Assembly (NCBI GenBank): GCA_014584315.1 | Contig: JACTNA010000029.1 | Location: 1-64,000, forward strand | DNA length: 64,000 bases | Source of the DNA: Planctomycetota bacterium | GTDB lineage: Bacteria; Planctomycetota; Phycisphaerae; Phycisphaerales; UBA1924 | Direction of reading: 5' to 3' | Notes under the pieces: model-generated | Told to the model about the DNA's origin: nothing | The model's database searches: none | What the model saw: only the letters and a program-made list of their open reading frames with translations | Translations under genes and position numbers: made by a program | Shown here: positions 1 through 7,917 of the stretch, piece after piece | Layout of the letters: every line of letters begins with the position of its first letter | How positions within the stretch are numbered: the stretch's first letter is position 1

Positions 1-372
1 GAACGCGACCTCCGTGCCGGCTCCGCCGGGAAGATGCCCGAGCCAATGCGGGACGAGGGCGTTTTCCGGATCGGTCTGCCACGTGCCCTTGTTTCGGAAG
101 ACGCGAACCCGGCTACCGAGCACTTCTCCACCGCACGCGAGCAGATCCCACCCTGTCGTGACGACCGCCAGTTCCGGGAAGCCGTCCGGACCTGCGGTCG
201 CTTCCCCGTCCCCTGAGTTGGACAGGATGTCGGCGGTCGCCATGCCGTAGGGGTACCACCCCAGCGCATCGAAACTGACCGCCGGCTCGAACTGCGGCAC
301 CTTCTCCGACTGCCCCGACGCCGGATCGGACGCCGAGAGCACGCACACCATCGCTGCCAGAACCGCCACCAC
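1..372 (-). CDS. Secreted FG-GAP/VCBS-like repeat protein, partial, frame-disrupted start
   Basis: The gene is open to the left edge on the minus strand. The frame reads a hydrophobic signal-like segment (VVAVLAAMVCVLSAS) and then a stretch typical of FG-GAP/VCBS repeats: GMATADILSN, an acidic GDGEATAGPDGFPELAVV segment, then RVRVFRNKGTW. Such proteins are usually secreted or cell-surface beta-propellers. The best ribosome site (AGGAG at 450-454, ATG at 440-442) is in another frame and hits a TAG at 374-376 after a run of nine G. With eight G the two frames would join into one protein with a longer signal peptide. In the frame given here the possible starts are GTG at 372 or ATG at 351. Function is inferred only from the repeat-like pattern; most of the protein lies outside the window. 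Confidence 0.55.
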   Translation of the reverse strand, partial: MVAVLAAMVCVLSASDPASGQSEKVPQFEPAVSFDALGWYPYGMATADILSNSGDGEATAGPDGFPELAVVTTGWDLLACGGEVLGSRVRVFRNKGTWQTDPENALVPHWLGHLPGGAGTEVAF

Positions 373-377
373 CCTAA

Positions 378-386
378 CCCCCCCCC
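378..386. repeat. Nine-base C/G homopolymer at a frame break
   Basis: Nine consecutive C on the plus strand (nine G in the gene). It sits exactly where the frame that begins at the Shine-Dalgarno-supported ATG (442) would have to shift by one base to enter the signal-peptide frame. It may be phase-variable, a decay mutation or a sequencing error. Confidence 0.6.
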
Positions 387-499
387 GAACGGATTCCCGT
401 CAGAATCCCCTTCACGAAGCCCGTCGTTCCGGTCGCTGCCATCGCTGTTCTCCTGATGTCCAGCGTGCGTCCACCACCCCGGCCCGCCGCGGGGGCGAG

Positions 500-554
500 C
501 CGGGCACGAGCGGCCCACGGGATCAGGCCGGGCACGAGCGGCCCACGGGATCAG
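500..554. repeat. Two tandem copies of a 27-bp direct repeat
   Basis: Positions 500-526 and 528-554 are identical (each begins CCGGGCACGAG and ends GGGATCAG), with a 28-bp period. They lie in the 175-bp gap between the partial FG-GAP gene and a lipoprotein gene. No coding potential was seen. It looks like a recent tandem duplication. Confidence 0.8.
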
Positions 555-617
555 CATGCCAGAGACGCCGACGCGCGCCAAGCCTGTTTCGCGGGTTTTT
601 CGCCCTCGCGAGCGCCG

Positions 618-1052
618 TCACCGCACCGCGTCGCCCGGCACGCGGGGCGGGGGGCGGTCGGTGATGTCGGTGACGGCGGGGGGTTCGGTCTCCGCGCCTG
701 TGGCGAAGCGGAGGTCGGTGGCGATGCCGTAGGCGCGCACGCGGAAGGGGGGCTTGAAGAGGGCGAGTTCGTAGGCGTCGGCCGCGCCGCGCGGGCCGAG
801 GGGCGCGACGAGCACGCGCACGCGCGGGCCTTGGTTGGCCGGGTCGTGCTCGGCCTCGAGCGGGACGGAGATCGAGCCGCCGGGGCCGACGAGCGGGGCG
901 TCGAGGGTCGGGGTCTCGGATCGGCCCTCGTAGACGCGCAGGGCGAGGTCCGCGGTCGAGTCGTTGAGGAAGGTGAACTGCGGGCGCGACGTGCCGCACG
1001 CGCCGAGCAGGAGGGAGGCGGCGGCGAGGAGCGGTGCGGCGAGGCGCGTCAT
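618..1052 (-). CDS. Small predicted lipoprotein
   Basis: 144 residues. The N-terminus is a lipoprotein signal peptide with a lipobox LLGAC (Cys about residue 19), so the mature protein should be lipid-anchored in the envelope. The rest is beta-rich-looking sequence (QFTFLNDSTADLALRVYEG) with no motif I recognise. The start ATG overlaps the stop of the upstream 77-residue gene (ATGA), so the two are probably co-translated. A second small lipoprotein nearby (3015-3413) has a comparable size and a similar opening after the Cys (a TTYTVDLTN-type strand), so both may be small envelope proteins of one style. Function unknown. Confidence 0.7.
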   Translation of the reverse strand: MTRLAAPLLAAASLLLGACGTSRPQFTFLNDSTADLALRVYEGRSETPTLDAPLVGPGGSISVPLEAEHDPANQGPRVRVLVAPLGPRGAADAYELALFKPPFRVRAYGIATDLRFATGAETEPPAVTDITDRPPPRVPGDAVR

Positions 1053-1282
1053 GGCGATGGCTCCTTCGGCGCGGGCGCGGGCGGCTCGATGCGCATCTCC
1101 TCGACGACGGTGCGCCGGAGCGTGACGCGGCCGGCGGGCGTGTCGCGGGTCTCCTGCTGCACGTCGCGGCGGACGGTCGTGCCCCGCTCCGCCGCGCCAG
1201 GCTCGGTGCGCACGCCCTTCCAGACCTCGCCGAAGAACTCGCCGAGGGATCGCATGATGGTCTTGCGGGGGGCGCGGGGCAT
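1049..1282 (-). CDS. Hypothetical protein, 77 residues
   Basis: A short basic protein without signal peptide or membrane segment; it contains a charged middle part (RDVQQETRD) and a proline-rich C-terminus (EPPAPAPKEPSP). It is not a family I know. Support for being real comes from its 4-base ATGA overlap with the downstream lipoprotein gene on the same strand and from consistent G+C-rich third positions. Alternative starts at internal Met residues (Met10) are possible. Confidence 0.5.
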   Translation of the reverse strand: MPRAPRKTIMRSLGEFFGEVWKGVRTEPGAAERGTTVRRDVQQETRDTPAGRVTLRRTVVEEMRIEPPAPAPKEPSP

Positions 1283-1318
1283 CGAGAGAAGGATAGAGCG
1301 CGGCCGGCGCGTGCGCTG

Positions 1319-1675
1319 TTATCCCTTTTTGCCCTTCTTCTTCTCGGGTTCCTCGACGGTGACTCGCGTGCGCATCGACTTACCCGTCTCGGTGTTGAAG
1401 CCGCATTGCACGCAGACCACACCTCCGGGCGGGATGGGGCTGCTGCACTGAGGACAGGGCGTGGACTTGACCGCGACGGAGCCTTCGACGAGGCGTGCCA
1501 TCACGGGATCCATGCCGCCGGGCTGGGGTTGCAGCGTCGGTTTGGAGGCGCTCCTGGCCTGCTGTTTCTCGATGCACGCCCGGCAGGCGTATCGGCCCTG
1601 CTTGTCCTTCACGTGGGGACGCCCGGAGCAGTCCTGCTTGCAGATGACGCAGACTTTCGCCGTTCCGTCCGCCAT
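1319..1675 (-). CDS. Double zinc-ribbon protein
   Basis: 118 residues with two putative zinc-binding modules. Near the N-terminus there are CVIC, then a C, then a CRAC pair; near residues 70-95 there is CPQC followed by CVQCGFNTETG, a pattern seen in many small planctomycete proteins. The C-terminus is Lys-rich (EKKKGKKG). No enzymatic motif. It probably binds zinc and may mediate protein or nucleic-acid contacts, but the role is unknown. It lies alone between the small lipoprotein pair and nuoE, all on the minus strand. Confidence 0.7.
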   Translation of the reverse strand: MADGTAKVCVICKQDCSGRPHVKDKQGRYACRACIEKQQARSASKPTLQPQPGGMDPVMARLVEGSVAVKSTPCPQCSSPIPPGGVVCVQCGFNTETGKSMRTRVTVEEPEKKKGKKG

Positions 1676-1746
1676 CGAATCCTCCGGGGAGGAGACAACT
1701 TACTGGCCTGACGGGGGGTGGGTCAAGGCCGACGCCGGGGGTCGTG

Positions 1747-2286
1747 TCAGTGCCCGTGGGCCTGCTTCGCCTCGCGCAGGAGGCGCGGCACGTCGGCGGG
1801 CCTGAGGTTCTCGTGCAGGGTGTGGTCGATCAGGGCGGCGGGCGCGGTGCCGCAGGAGCCGAGGCACTCGAGTTCGATCAGCGTGAACTCGCCGTCGTCG
1901 GTCGTCTCGCCCACGTCGATGCCCAGTGCCTCGCGCACGGCGTCGGTGATCGCCTGCTGGCCGCAGAACTCGCAGGCGATGGAGCGGCACACCGCCACGA
2001 CGTGCCTGCCCTTGGGCTTGAGCCAGTACTCCTCGTAGAAACTGGCGGTGTCCAGCACCTCGGCCGGCGTCATGCCCAGGTGCCGTGCGATCTCCATCAT
2101 CGCCTGGTGCGGGATCCACCCGTACGCCTCCTGCACCATGTGGAGCGCTGGCAGCAGCGCGCCGGCGCGGCGCTCGTAGCGCGGGAGGATGCGCTCGTCG
2201 AGATCGCGGCGCATCTCCGCGGTGAGGTACGGCTCGTCGCGCCGCTCGACCCGCGCGCCCGCGGAGTCCTTCGTGATCCACGCCAT
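1747..2286 (-). CDS. nuoE: NADH-quinone oxidoreductase subunit E (24-kDa, 2Fe-2S)
   Basis: 179 residues, the normal size of NuoE. This complex I subunit carries the 2Fe-2S cluster N1a beside the flavin in the NADH-oxidising arm. The four cluster cysteines are visible: CRSIAC (C-x4-C, about residues 100-105) and ECLGSCG (C-x3-C, about residues 141-145). The thioredoxin-like fold signature ASFYEEYWL also matches. The start ATG at 2286 is four bases after the stop of the upstream lamin-tail gene. No other complex I gene is adjacent; nuoD lies about 59 kb away at the other end of the window, so the complex is encoded in pieces. Confidence 0.93.
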   Translation of the reverse strand: MAWITKDSAGARVERRDEPYLTAEMRRDLDERILPRYERRAGALLPALHMVQEAYGWIPHQAMMEIARHLGMTPAEVLDTASFYEEYWLKPKGRHVVAVCRSIACEFCGQQAITDAVREALGIDVGETTDDGEFTLIELECLGSCGTAPAALIDHTLHENLRPADVPRLLREAKQAHGH

Positions 2287-2288
2287 CG

Positions 2289-2996
2289 TCAGCGGTCCTC
2301 GTCGGCCGGGACGCTCGCCTGCCGGCCGCCCGGCGACGTGCCGGGGCTGAACCGTAGGCCCGCGACGGTCGGGTGCGCCGTGAAGGGCGAACCGGCAAGG
2401 GGCTGCGTCCGCTGCACGCTCCCGGACGACGTGTTCGGGGCACGCTCGACAACGGCGTCCGGGAACGGCGGCGGGGTGTCGGTCTTGCCCCAGGTGACGC
2501 AGGAGACCGGCTCGCCCTTGGCGTTCAGCAGGACGACCCAGTCGCCGTCGTTGGCGAAGCCGGTGCTCTTGGAGGTGTTGCCCATCGTGAAGACCCATGC
2601 GCCGTCGAAGTCGTCGTGGGGCTTGTCGGGAGCCTTGGTCGAGTCGCCGACGGGGCCGCTCCAGGTCTGGTTCACGCCGTTGAAGACGACGACCACGCCG
2701 CGGGGGGGGAGTTCGAACTTCGGGAAGACGAAGGAGACCTGGTTGCTGCCGGGCGGGTTGCGGTCGTTGATGGTGTAGCCGTCGAGTCGGATCGGCTTGT
2801 CGTGGGGGTTGTAGAGTTCGACGAACTCGTCGCCGAGGGCATCGCGCACGCCGTCGCGGCTGGCGTCGCCCTCCGGCCCGCGCGGCACGGCGTACAGGAC
2901 CTCGGTGATGATGGGGTGGATCGGGGCGGCGTCCGCGCGCGAGGGCTGCTGCGGCTGCACGATGACGAGCGAGGCGAGCACGGCGAGTTGGAGCAT
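2289..2996 (-). CDS. Secreted lamin-tail-domain protein
   Basis: 235 residues. It begins with a short hydrophobic signal-like segment (MLQLAVLASLVIV), then a lamin-tail (LTD, immunoglobulin-like) pattern: PIITEVLYAV, GDEFVELYNPHDKPIRLDGYTI, ELPPRGVVVVF, and NDGDWVVLLNAKGEPV with a following VTWG. The LTD is often found in secreted or surface proteins of planctomycetes and may bind nucleic acid, protein or membrane; no catalytic motif is visible. The C-terminus after about residue 190 is low complexity. It ends two bases before the nuoE start codon, so the two may be cotranscribed without a functional link. Confidence 0.75.
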   Translation of the reverse strand: MLQLAVLASLVIVQPQQPSRADAAPIHPIITEVLYAVPRGPEGDASRDGVRDALGDEFVELYNPHDKPIRLDGYTINDRNPPGSNQVSFVFPKFELPPRGVVVVFNGVNQTWSGPVGDSTKAPDKPHDDFDGAWVFTMGNTSKSTGFANDGDWVVLLNAKGEPVSCVTWGKTDTPPPFPDAVVERAPNTSSGSVQRTQPLAGSPFTAHPTVAGLRFSPGTSPGGRQASVPADEDR

Positions 2997-3014
2997 CGGG
3001 TTCTCCTCCGGCGT

Positions 3015-3413
3015 TCAATCCGGGATAACAGTGAAGCGCGGCGAGCCGTAGGTCGCGTCGCCGTCCGCGACGACTTCGATGCGCTGGTAGCCGCGCCGGA
3101 CGTAGAACTTGCTGGGGGGCAGACCCGGCTCCTCGGCCTGCACGACGTAGAGGCGCATGGGGTCGGTCCAGACCGCCTCGACCGGGCCGAGGGCCGCGCT
3201 CTGGCCCGGTGCGATGCGCGTCGAGGCGAGCCGGACCGGCTCGTCGACCAGCCGATCCTGCGAGAGCCACGCGGTGATGGGGACGCTCATGCGGTTGGTG
3301 AGGTCCACGGTGTAGGTGGTGTTGCAGCCGCCGAGCGAGAGCGCGCCGGCCGCAGCCGCGCAGCAGCACGCCGCCAGGCCCGTGGCCGACCGACGGAGCG
3401 TGCATCGCGGCAT
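3015..3413 (-). CDS. Predicted lipoprotein
   Basis: 132 residues starting at MPRCTLRRS, a good basic n-region, followed by a Cys/Ala-rich hydrophobic core and a lipobox LGGC. The mature part contains TVDLTNRMSVPITAWLSQD, which resembles a small envelope beta-sandwich. The reading frame is open upstream to a Met at 3467 that would overlap the region of the sigma-factor stop (3470-3472); I prefer 3413 because it gives a standard lipoprotein signal peptide. It lies just downstream of the ECF sigma factor and may be transcribed with it. Function unknown. Confidence 0.65.
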   Translation of the reverse strand: MPRCTLRRSATGLAACCCAAAAGALSLGGCNTTYTVDLTNRMSVPITAWLSQDRLVDEPVRLASTRIAPGQSAALGPVEAVWTDPMRLYVVQAEEPGLPPSKFYVRRGYQRIEVVADGDATYGSPRFTVIPD

Positions 3414-3469
3414 GGGTGGGACTCCTGCGGCCGTCGCTGCTGACGTGCCGGGGCGGGAGGGCAGCATAC

Positions 3470-4048
3470 TCACTCCGGGGCGGATCCCGCCAGTTCGGCC
3501 TTGAGCCACTCCTTGGCGGCCTCCCAATCGCGCTTCACGGTGCGGGGGGAGCAGTCCATGGCCTCGGCGATCTGCTCGATGCGCAGGCCGACGAAGAAGC
3601 GGAGCATGACGACACGGAAGGTGCGTGCGTCGGTGCGTTCGAGTTTGTCGAGGGCCTCGTTGAGCGCGAGGAGTTCGCCTGCGGACCCGGGGCGCGAGGA
3701 GAAGCCCGTGTCCAGCGGCACGCGCTTGCGCCCCCCCCCGTGCTTGAGGGCGTGGCGTCGGCGCGCGTCGTCGATGAGGATGCGCCGCATGGTCTGGGCG
3801 ACGGCGGCGAAGAAGTGGCCGCGGCTCTCCCACTCGGTTTCGGGCGTGGAGAGGACCTTGAGGTAGGCCTCGTGGACGAGCGCGGTGGGCTGCAGGATGC
3901 CGCTGGCGCGCTCGAACTTCATCTGCGAGTGCGCGTAGCGGCGCAGGTCGGCGTACAGCCGGTCGAACATCTCCTCCGATCGGGCGCGCGCGGCGTCGCC
4001 GGGATCGCGGCCGTCGGACGGCGGCTGCGGTGCGGTGGTCCCCTCCAT
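3470..4048 (-). CDS. ECF-type RNA polymerase sigma factor (PF07638-like)
   Basis: 192 residues from the preferred ATG at 4048 (4069 is also open). Region 2 is seen as LYADLRRYAHSQM and LVHEAYLKVLS, followed by GHFFAAVAQTMRRILIDDARRR; this wording is characteristic of the planctomycete/proteobacterial Sigma70_ECF group (PF07638). Region 4 is seen at LRFFVGLRIEQIAEAMDCSPRTVKRDW, the helix-turn-helix that reads the -35 element. A Gly3 loop encoded by nine G (3731-3739) separates the regions. No anti-sigma gene is adjacent. Two small genes follow in the same direction and are candidate targets, but this is inference. Confidence 0.9.
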   Translation of the reverse strand: MEGTTAPQPPSDGRDPGDAARARSEEMFDRLYADLRRYAHSQMKFERASGILQPTALVHEAYLKVLSTPETEWESRGHFFAAVAQTMRRILIDDARRRHALKHGGGRKRVPLDTGFSSRPGSAGELLALNEALDKLERTDARTFRVVMLRFFVGLRIEQIAEAMDCSPRTVKRDWEAAKEWLKAELAGSAPE

Positions 4049-4114
4049 GCGCAGCAACCCTAGCCCCAATGCCGGCGCGGCCGCGAGCCGGGCGAGCCGG
4101 GCGGGGGCGGGGGG

Positions 4115-4120
4115 TAGGAT
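4115..4120 (+). promoter_or_regulatory. Candidate -10 element of the MscS-like gene
   Basis: TAGGAT in a GGGGTAGGATGG context, 47 bases upstream of the ATG at 4168. No clear -35 box. It matches the TANN(C/A)T hexamers found before several other genes in this window. Confidence 0.35.
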
Positions 4121-4167
4121 GGACGCACGGGCGCGGGGCGCGCCCGGAACGCACGGGCGGGGCGCGC

Positions 4168-7100
4168 ATGGGGCCGATCTTGGGACGGGTTCACTCCACC
4201 TTGCTGATGGTCGTCGCGCTGGCGGCGTGCTGGATGGCCGCGCCGAACGCCGGCGCGCAGCCCGCCACGCCCCCCGACCCGCCGCGGCTCGAGGAGGTCG
4301 AGCGCCGCCTGGCCGCGGTCGCCGAGCGGTCGGACCTGCCGGAGGCGGCCCGCACGGAACTCGCCGGGCTGCTCCAGCAGACGGTCGATGCGCTGCGCTC
4401 GGCGCAGGCGTTCGAGGCGCAGATCGCGGAGTTCGACCGCCTGATCGCGGAGTCGCCCGCGCTGCTCGAGCGGATCCGCGCGGAGTTGGCGGAGCCGGCG
4501 CCCGCGCCCGTCATCGACCTTGCGCCCGGGGCGACCGTGCAGGACGCCGAGCAGCGGCTGGCGCAGGCCCAGGCGGAACTGGCGGCGGCCCGCGAGGAGT
4601 TGGCGCGGCTGGAGGCGGAGCCGGAGCGGCGTTCGCAGCGACGCACCGAGATCGCGCAACTCGTAGCGCAGGGGCGGGCGCGGCTGGCGGAACTGGACGA
4701 ACGCATCAGCCTCATGCCCGCTTCCGAGGATGAGGTCGAACGCGCGAGGCGTGACCTGCTGCTGGCGCAGCGACGGGCGCTGGCGTCGGAGATCACCAGT
4801 TACGAGAAGGAGCGGGGGCGCTACGACGCGCGGCGCGAGGTGCTGCCCGAGCAGCGCAACCGGGCGGCCCGGCGCGTCGCCACGCTCGAAGCGACCGTGA
4901 CCGCCTGGCAGGCCGAAGCCCAGGACCGCAGGCGCCGCCAGGCCGAGGAGCAGGCACGCGAGGCGCAACGCCTCCGGCGCGAGGCGGCGGCGCTGACGCC
5001 CGCGCTGCGCGAACTCGCCGAGCAGAACCAGGAGATCGCCGACGCGCGGACGGGGCGCGACGGGATCGCCGAGCGGCTTGCCGAGGCACGCGCGGAGTTG
5101 ACCCGCCTGCCGCAGGAGATCGCCCGGCTCCAGCGCGAGTTCGACTCCGTGAGCCGAAAGGTTGACGCGGCGGGACTGACGAGCGCGGTGGGGCAGTTGC
5201 TCCGCCGCCAGTTGGAGCGCCTGCCCGACGAGTCGCTGCTCCGCCAGCGGGCGCGCGAGCGCCGCGCGGCCGTCGCGGACAGTCAGGTGCGCCTCCTGCA
5301 AGCGGAGGAGTTGGCGGCGGAGATCCGCGAGGAAGACCGCGTCATCGCCGATCTGATCGCCGGCCTCTCACCGCCGCCCACCGAGGCGGACGCCCAGGCG
5401 ATCCGCGAGTTGGCGCGCGAACTGCTCGCGCAGCGGCGTGCCCTGCTGGCCGCGCTCACCGACGATCACGAGTTGTACGTCGAGCGCATCGCCCCGGAAC
5501 TGGACGCGTTGAACCGGCAGTTGCTGCTGGCGACCGAGCAGTTCCGCGGGTACGTCGAGCGGCGCATCCTCTGGTTGCGGAGCGTGCGGGGCGGCCCGCT
5601 GCCGGACCCGAAGCAGGCCGCGGACGCCGCGCGGTGGCTCTTCGCCTCGCCGGACTGGGCCGTCGCCGTGCGCCGCGCGTGGGATCGTTCGACGGCCGAC
5701 ACGCTGGCGTCCGGGCTGTCCGCGCTGCTGCTCCTGATGCTCGGCGGCGCGTCGCCGTGGGCGTCGCGACGCCTGGCGAAGTTGGCCGAATCGTGCAGGC
5801 GCTTTACCACCGACTCCTACCGCCTGACGATCAAGGCGCTGGGCCTCACCGCGTTCAAGGCCGCGCCCCTGCCGGCCGCCCTGCTGCTCCTGGGGTGGTG
5901 GATCGCCGCCCCGCCGGACCAGGTGGAGATCGGGCGCGCCGCGGGACCGGCGCTGCGGCGCGCGGGATACGTGCTCTTCGCGCTCCTGATGGCGTGGCAC
6001 GCGCTGAAGCCCCAGGGCCTTGCCGAGGCCCACTTCCGCTGGCCGACCGCGACGGTGCGCCGCGTCCGTCGGCACATGTTCTGGTTCCTGTGCGCCGCCG
6101 GGCCGGTCGTGTTCGTCGTCGGGACGCTCGACCGCCAGACCGTGAGCGAGGCGTGGAACGAGTCGCTGGGACGCCTCGCCTTCATCGCGGGCCTGGTGAC
6201 GCTGGCGGCCGTGATCCAGCGGCTCTTCCGCCCGTCGGGCGCGATCGGCGTCTACTTCACGGCGAGCAACCGGGGCGGGTGGATGGACCGCCTCAAGTGG
6301 GTGTGGTACCCGCTGCTCGTCGGCGCGCCGCTCGCGCTGTGCGTCCTGTCGCTCGCGGGGTTCCACTACACGGCGCACGAGATGGCGGTGCGGCTCGTCG
6401 ATTCCATTCTCCTGCTGCTCGCCCTGGTGCTCGTGTACGCCATGCTCCTGCGCTGGCTCTTCGTCGAGCGTCGCCGGCTGGCGATCGCACGCGCCAAGGA
6501 GCGACGCGCCGCGGCGCAGGAGCAGGCCGAGAGCGGCGGCGAGGCGGGCCCGCTCGTGGACGAGCGCGAACTCGAAGTGCCCGTCATCGACGCGCAGACG
6601 CGCCAGTTGATCCGCGCCGTCGTGGCCGTTTCCGTCGTCGTCGGGCTGTACTCCGTCTGGGCGGGGACGCTCCCCGCGCTGCGCGTGCTCGACCGGGTGC
6701 AGGTCTGGCCCACCGTGCGCGTGCTCGACTCGGCCTACGTGGACGACGTGTCCGCGCTGGTGGGGCCCCTGCCGGTCGAGGCCGCGCCCGCCGCGCACGC
6801 GCCACCCTCGCCCGCCGCGGGCGCGAGCGCACCCGCGACGACCATCCCCGGCGTGCCGCCCCTCACGCCCTCGCAGCGCGCACCGGAGAGCGAGAGCGCC
6901 GCGGCGATCCCGGCGTCGGTCACGCTCGCCGACCTCGGCGCGGCCGCCCTGCTGATCCTGCTGACCACCGTGCTCGCCCGCAACGTGCCGGGCCTGCTCG
7001 AAATCACGCTGCTCAAGCGCCTGCCGCTGGACGCCGGCTCGCGCTACGCCGTCAGCACCGTCGCCCGCTACCTCATCCTGATCGTCGGCGTGACGGCGGT

Positions 7101-7758
7101 CTTCTCCGCGCTCGGCATCGGGTGGTCGAAAGTCCAGTGGCTGGCGGCCGCGCTGACGTTCGGACTCGCCTTCGGGCTGCAGGAGATCTTCGCGAACTTC
7201 ATCTCGGGCCTGATCATCCTGGCGGAACGCCCGATCCGCGTCGGCGACGTCGTGACGATCGGCAACGTGTCGGGAACCGTCGCGCGCATCCGGATGCGGG
7301 CGACGACCATCCTCGACTGGGACCGCAAGGAACTCATCGTCCCCAACAAGGCGTTCATCACGGACCAGATCATCAACTGGTCGCTCTCCGACCCCACGCT
7401 GCGCCTCACCACCACCATCGGCGTGGCCTACGGCTCGGACACCGCGCTGGTCGAGCGCACGCTGCTCGGGATCGCCAACGCCAACGAGAACGTGCTGAAG
7501 GACCCACCCCCGACGGTCGTCTTCCAGCGCTTCGGCGAGAGCAGCCTGGACTTCGAACTGCGCGTCTTCCTGCCCTCGATCGAGCGCCTCATCCCGACGC
7601 GCCACCAGCTGCACCTCGCGATCGACGCCGCCTTCCGGAAGGCCGGCATCGAGATCGCCTTCCCGCAGCGCGACCTCCACATCCGCTCGGTGGACGGCGT
7701 GTTCACCGTAGCCAAGGACGGCACGGTCCAGCGCGCCACGGACGCCGGAGCGTCATGA
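4168..7758 (+). CDS. Large MscS/MscK-type mechanosensitive channel
   Basis: 1196 residues. A signal peptide (cleavage near AGAQPATPP) is followed by a long periplasmic, Ala/Arg/Glu-rich coiled-coil region (about residues 40-460), then about ten membrane segments from about residue 510. The C-terminal third carries the MscS core: FGLAFGLQEIFANFISG (pore-lining TM3 and following helix), LILAERPIRVGDVVTIG, and the cytosolic beta/alpha vestibule ending at QRDLHIRS. Size and layout match KefA/MscK-type channels that release solutes during hypoosmotic shock. An insert rich in Pro/Ala (about residues 870-915) separates two membrane blocks. Its stop overlaps that of ccoS by six bases (convergent genes). 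Confidence 0.9.
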   Translation: MGPILGRVHSTLLMVVALAACWMAAPNAGAQPATPPDPPRLEEVERRLAAVAERSDLPEAARTELAGLLQQTVDALRSAQAFEAQIAEFDRLIAESPALLERIRAELAEPAPAPVIDLAPGATVQDAEQRLAQAQAELAAAREELARLEAEPERRSQRRTEIAQLVAQGRARLAELDERISLMPASEDEVERARRDLLLAQRRALASEITSYEKERGRYDARREVLPEQRNRAARRVATLEATVTAWQAEAQDRRRRQAEEQAREAQRLRREAAALTPALRELAEQNQEIADARTGRDGIAERLAEARAELTRLPQEIARLQREFDSVSRKVDAAGLTSAVGQLLRRQLERLPDESLLRQRARERRAAVADSQVRLLQAEELAAEIREEDRVIADLIAGLSPPPTEADAQAIRELARELLAQRRALLAALTDDHELYVERIAPELDALNRQLLLATEQFRGYVERRILWLRSVRGGPLPDPKQAADAARWLFASPDWAVAVRRAWDRSTADTLASGLSALLLLMLGGASPWASRRLAKLAESCRRFTTDSYRLTIKALGLTAFKAAPLPAALLLLGWWIAAPPDQVEIGRAAGPALRRAGYVLFALLMAWHALKPQGLAEAHFRWPTATVRRVRRHMFWFLCAAGPVVFVVGTLDRQTVSEAWNESLGRLAFIAGLVTLAAVIQRLFRPSGAIGVYFTASNRGGWMDRLKWVWYPLLVGAPLALCVLSLAGFHYTAHEMAVRLVDSILLLLALVLVYAMLLRWLFVERRRLAIARAKERRAAAQEQAESGGEAGPLVDERELEVPVIDAQTRQLIRAVVAVSVVVGLYSVWAGTLPALRVLDRVQVWPTVRVLDSAYVDDVSALVGPLPVEAAPAAHAPPSPAAGASAPATTIPGVPPLTPSQRAPESESAAAIPASVTLADLGAAALLILLTTVLARNVPGLLEITLLKRLPLDAGSRYAVSTVARYLILIVGVTAVFSALGIGWSKVQWLAAALTFGLAFGLQEIFANFISGLIILAERPIRVGDVVTIGNVSGTVARIRMRATTILDWDRKELIVPNKAFITDQIINWSLSDPTLRLTTTIGVAYGSDTALVERTLLGIANANENVLKDPPPTVVFQRFGESSLDFELRVFLPSIERLIPTRHQLHLAIDAAFRKAGIEIAFPQRDLHIRSVDGVFTVAKDGTVQRATDAGAS

Positions 7759-7917
7759 TCGCACCGCTCGCTCGGGCGGGTCGTCGTCCGGCAGCATCCG
7801 GGCGGCGGGGGTCTCCAGGTCGTCGAACTGGCCTTGGCGCGCGGCCCGGATGAACGCCCACACGCCGAGCGCGGCAAGCACGATCGCCAGCGGAAGCACG
7901 AGATAGATCACGCTCAT
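7753..7917 (-). CDS. ccoS: cbb3 oxidase maturation protein CcoS
   Basis: 54 residues with one N-terminal membrane helix (VIYLVLPLAIVLAALGVWAFI) followed by RAARQGQFDDLETPAARML, the classic CcoS signature. CcoS is needed to insert heme b and CuB into the cbb3 oxidase. It is the last gene of the operon; its ATG overlaps the ccoI stop (ATGA). Its stop lies inside the end of the convergent channel gene. Confidence 0.92.
   Translation of the reverse strand: MSVIYLVLPLAIVLAALGVWAFIRAARQGQFDDLETPAARMLPDDDPPERAVRS

Noticed and set aside
5368..7680. A 770-codon open frame opposite the MscS-like gene
   Set aside because: Antisense to strongly conserved MscS sequence and made of Arg/Gln/Glu/Gly low-complexity residues; no start signal.
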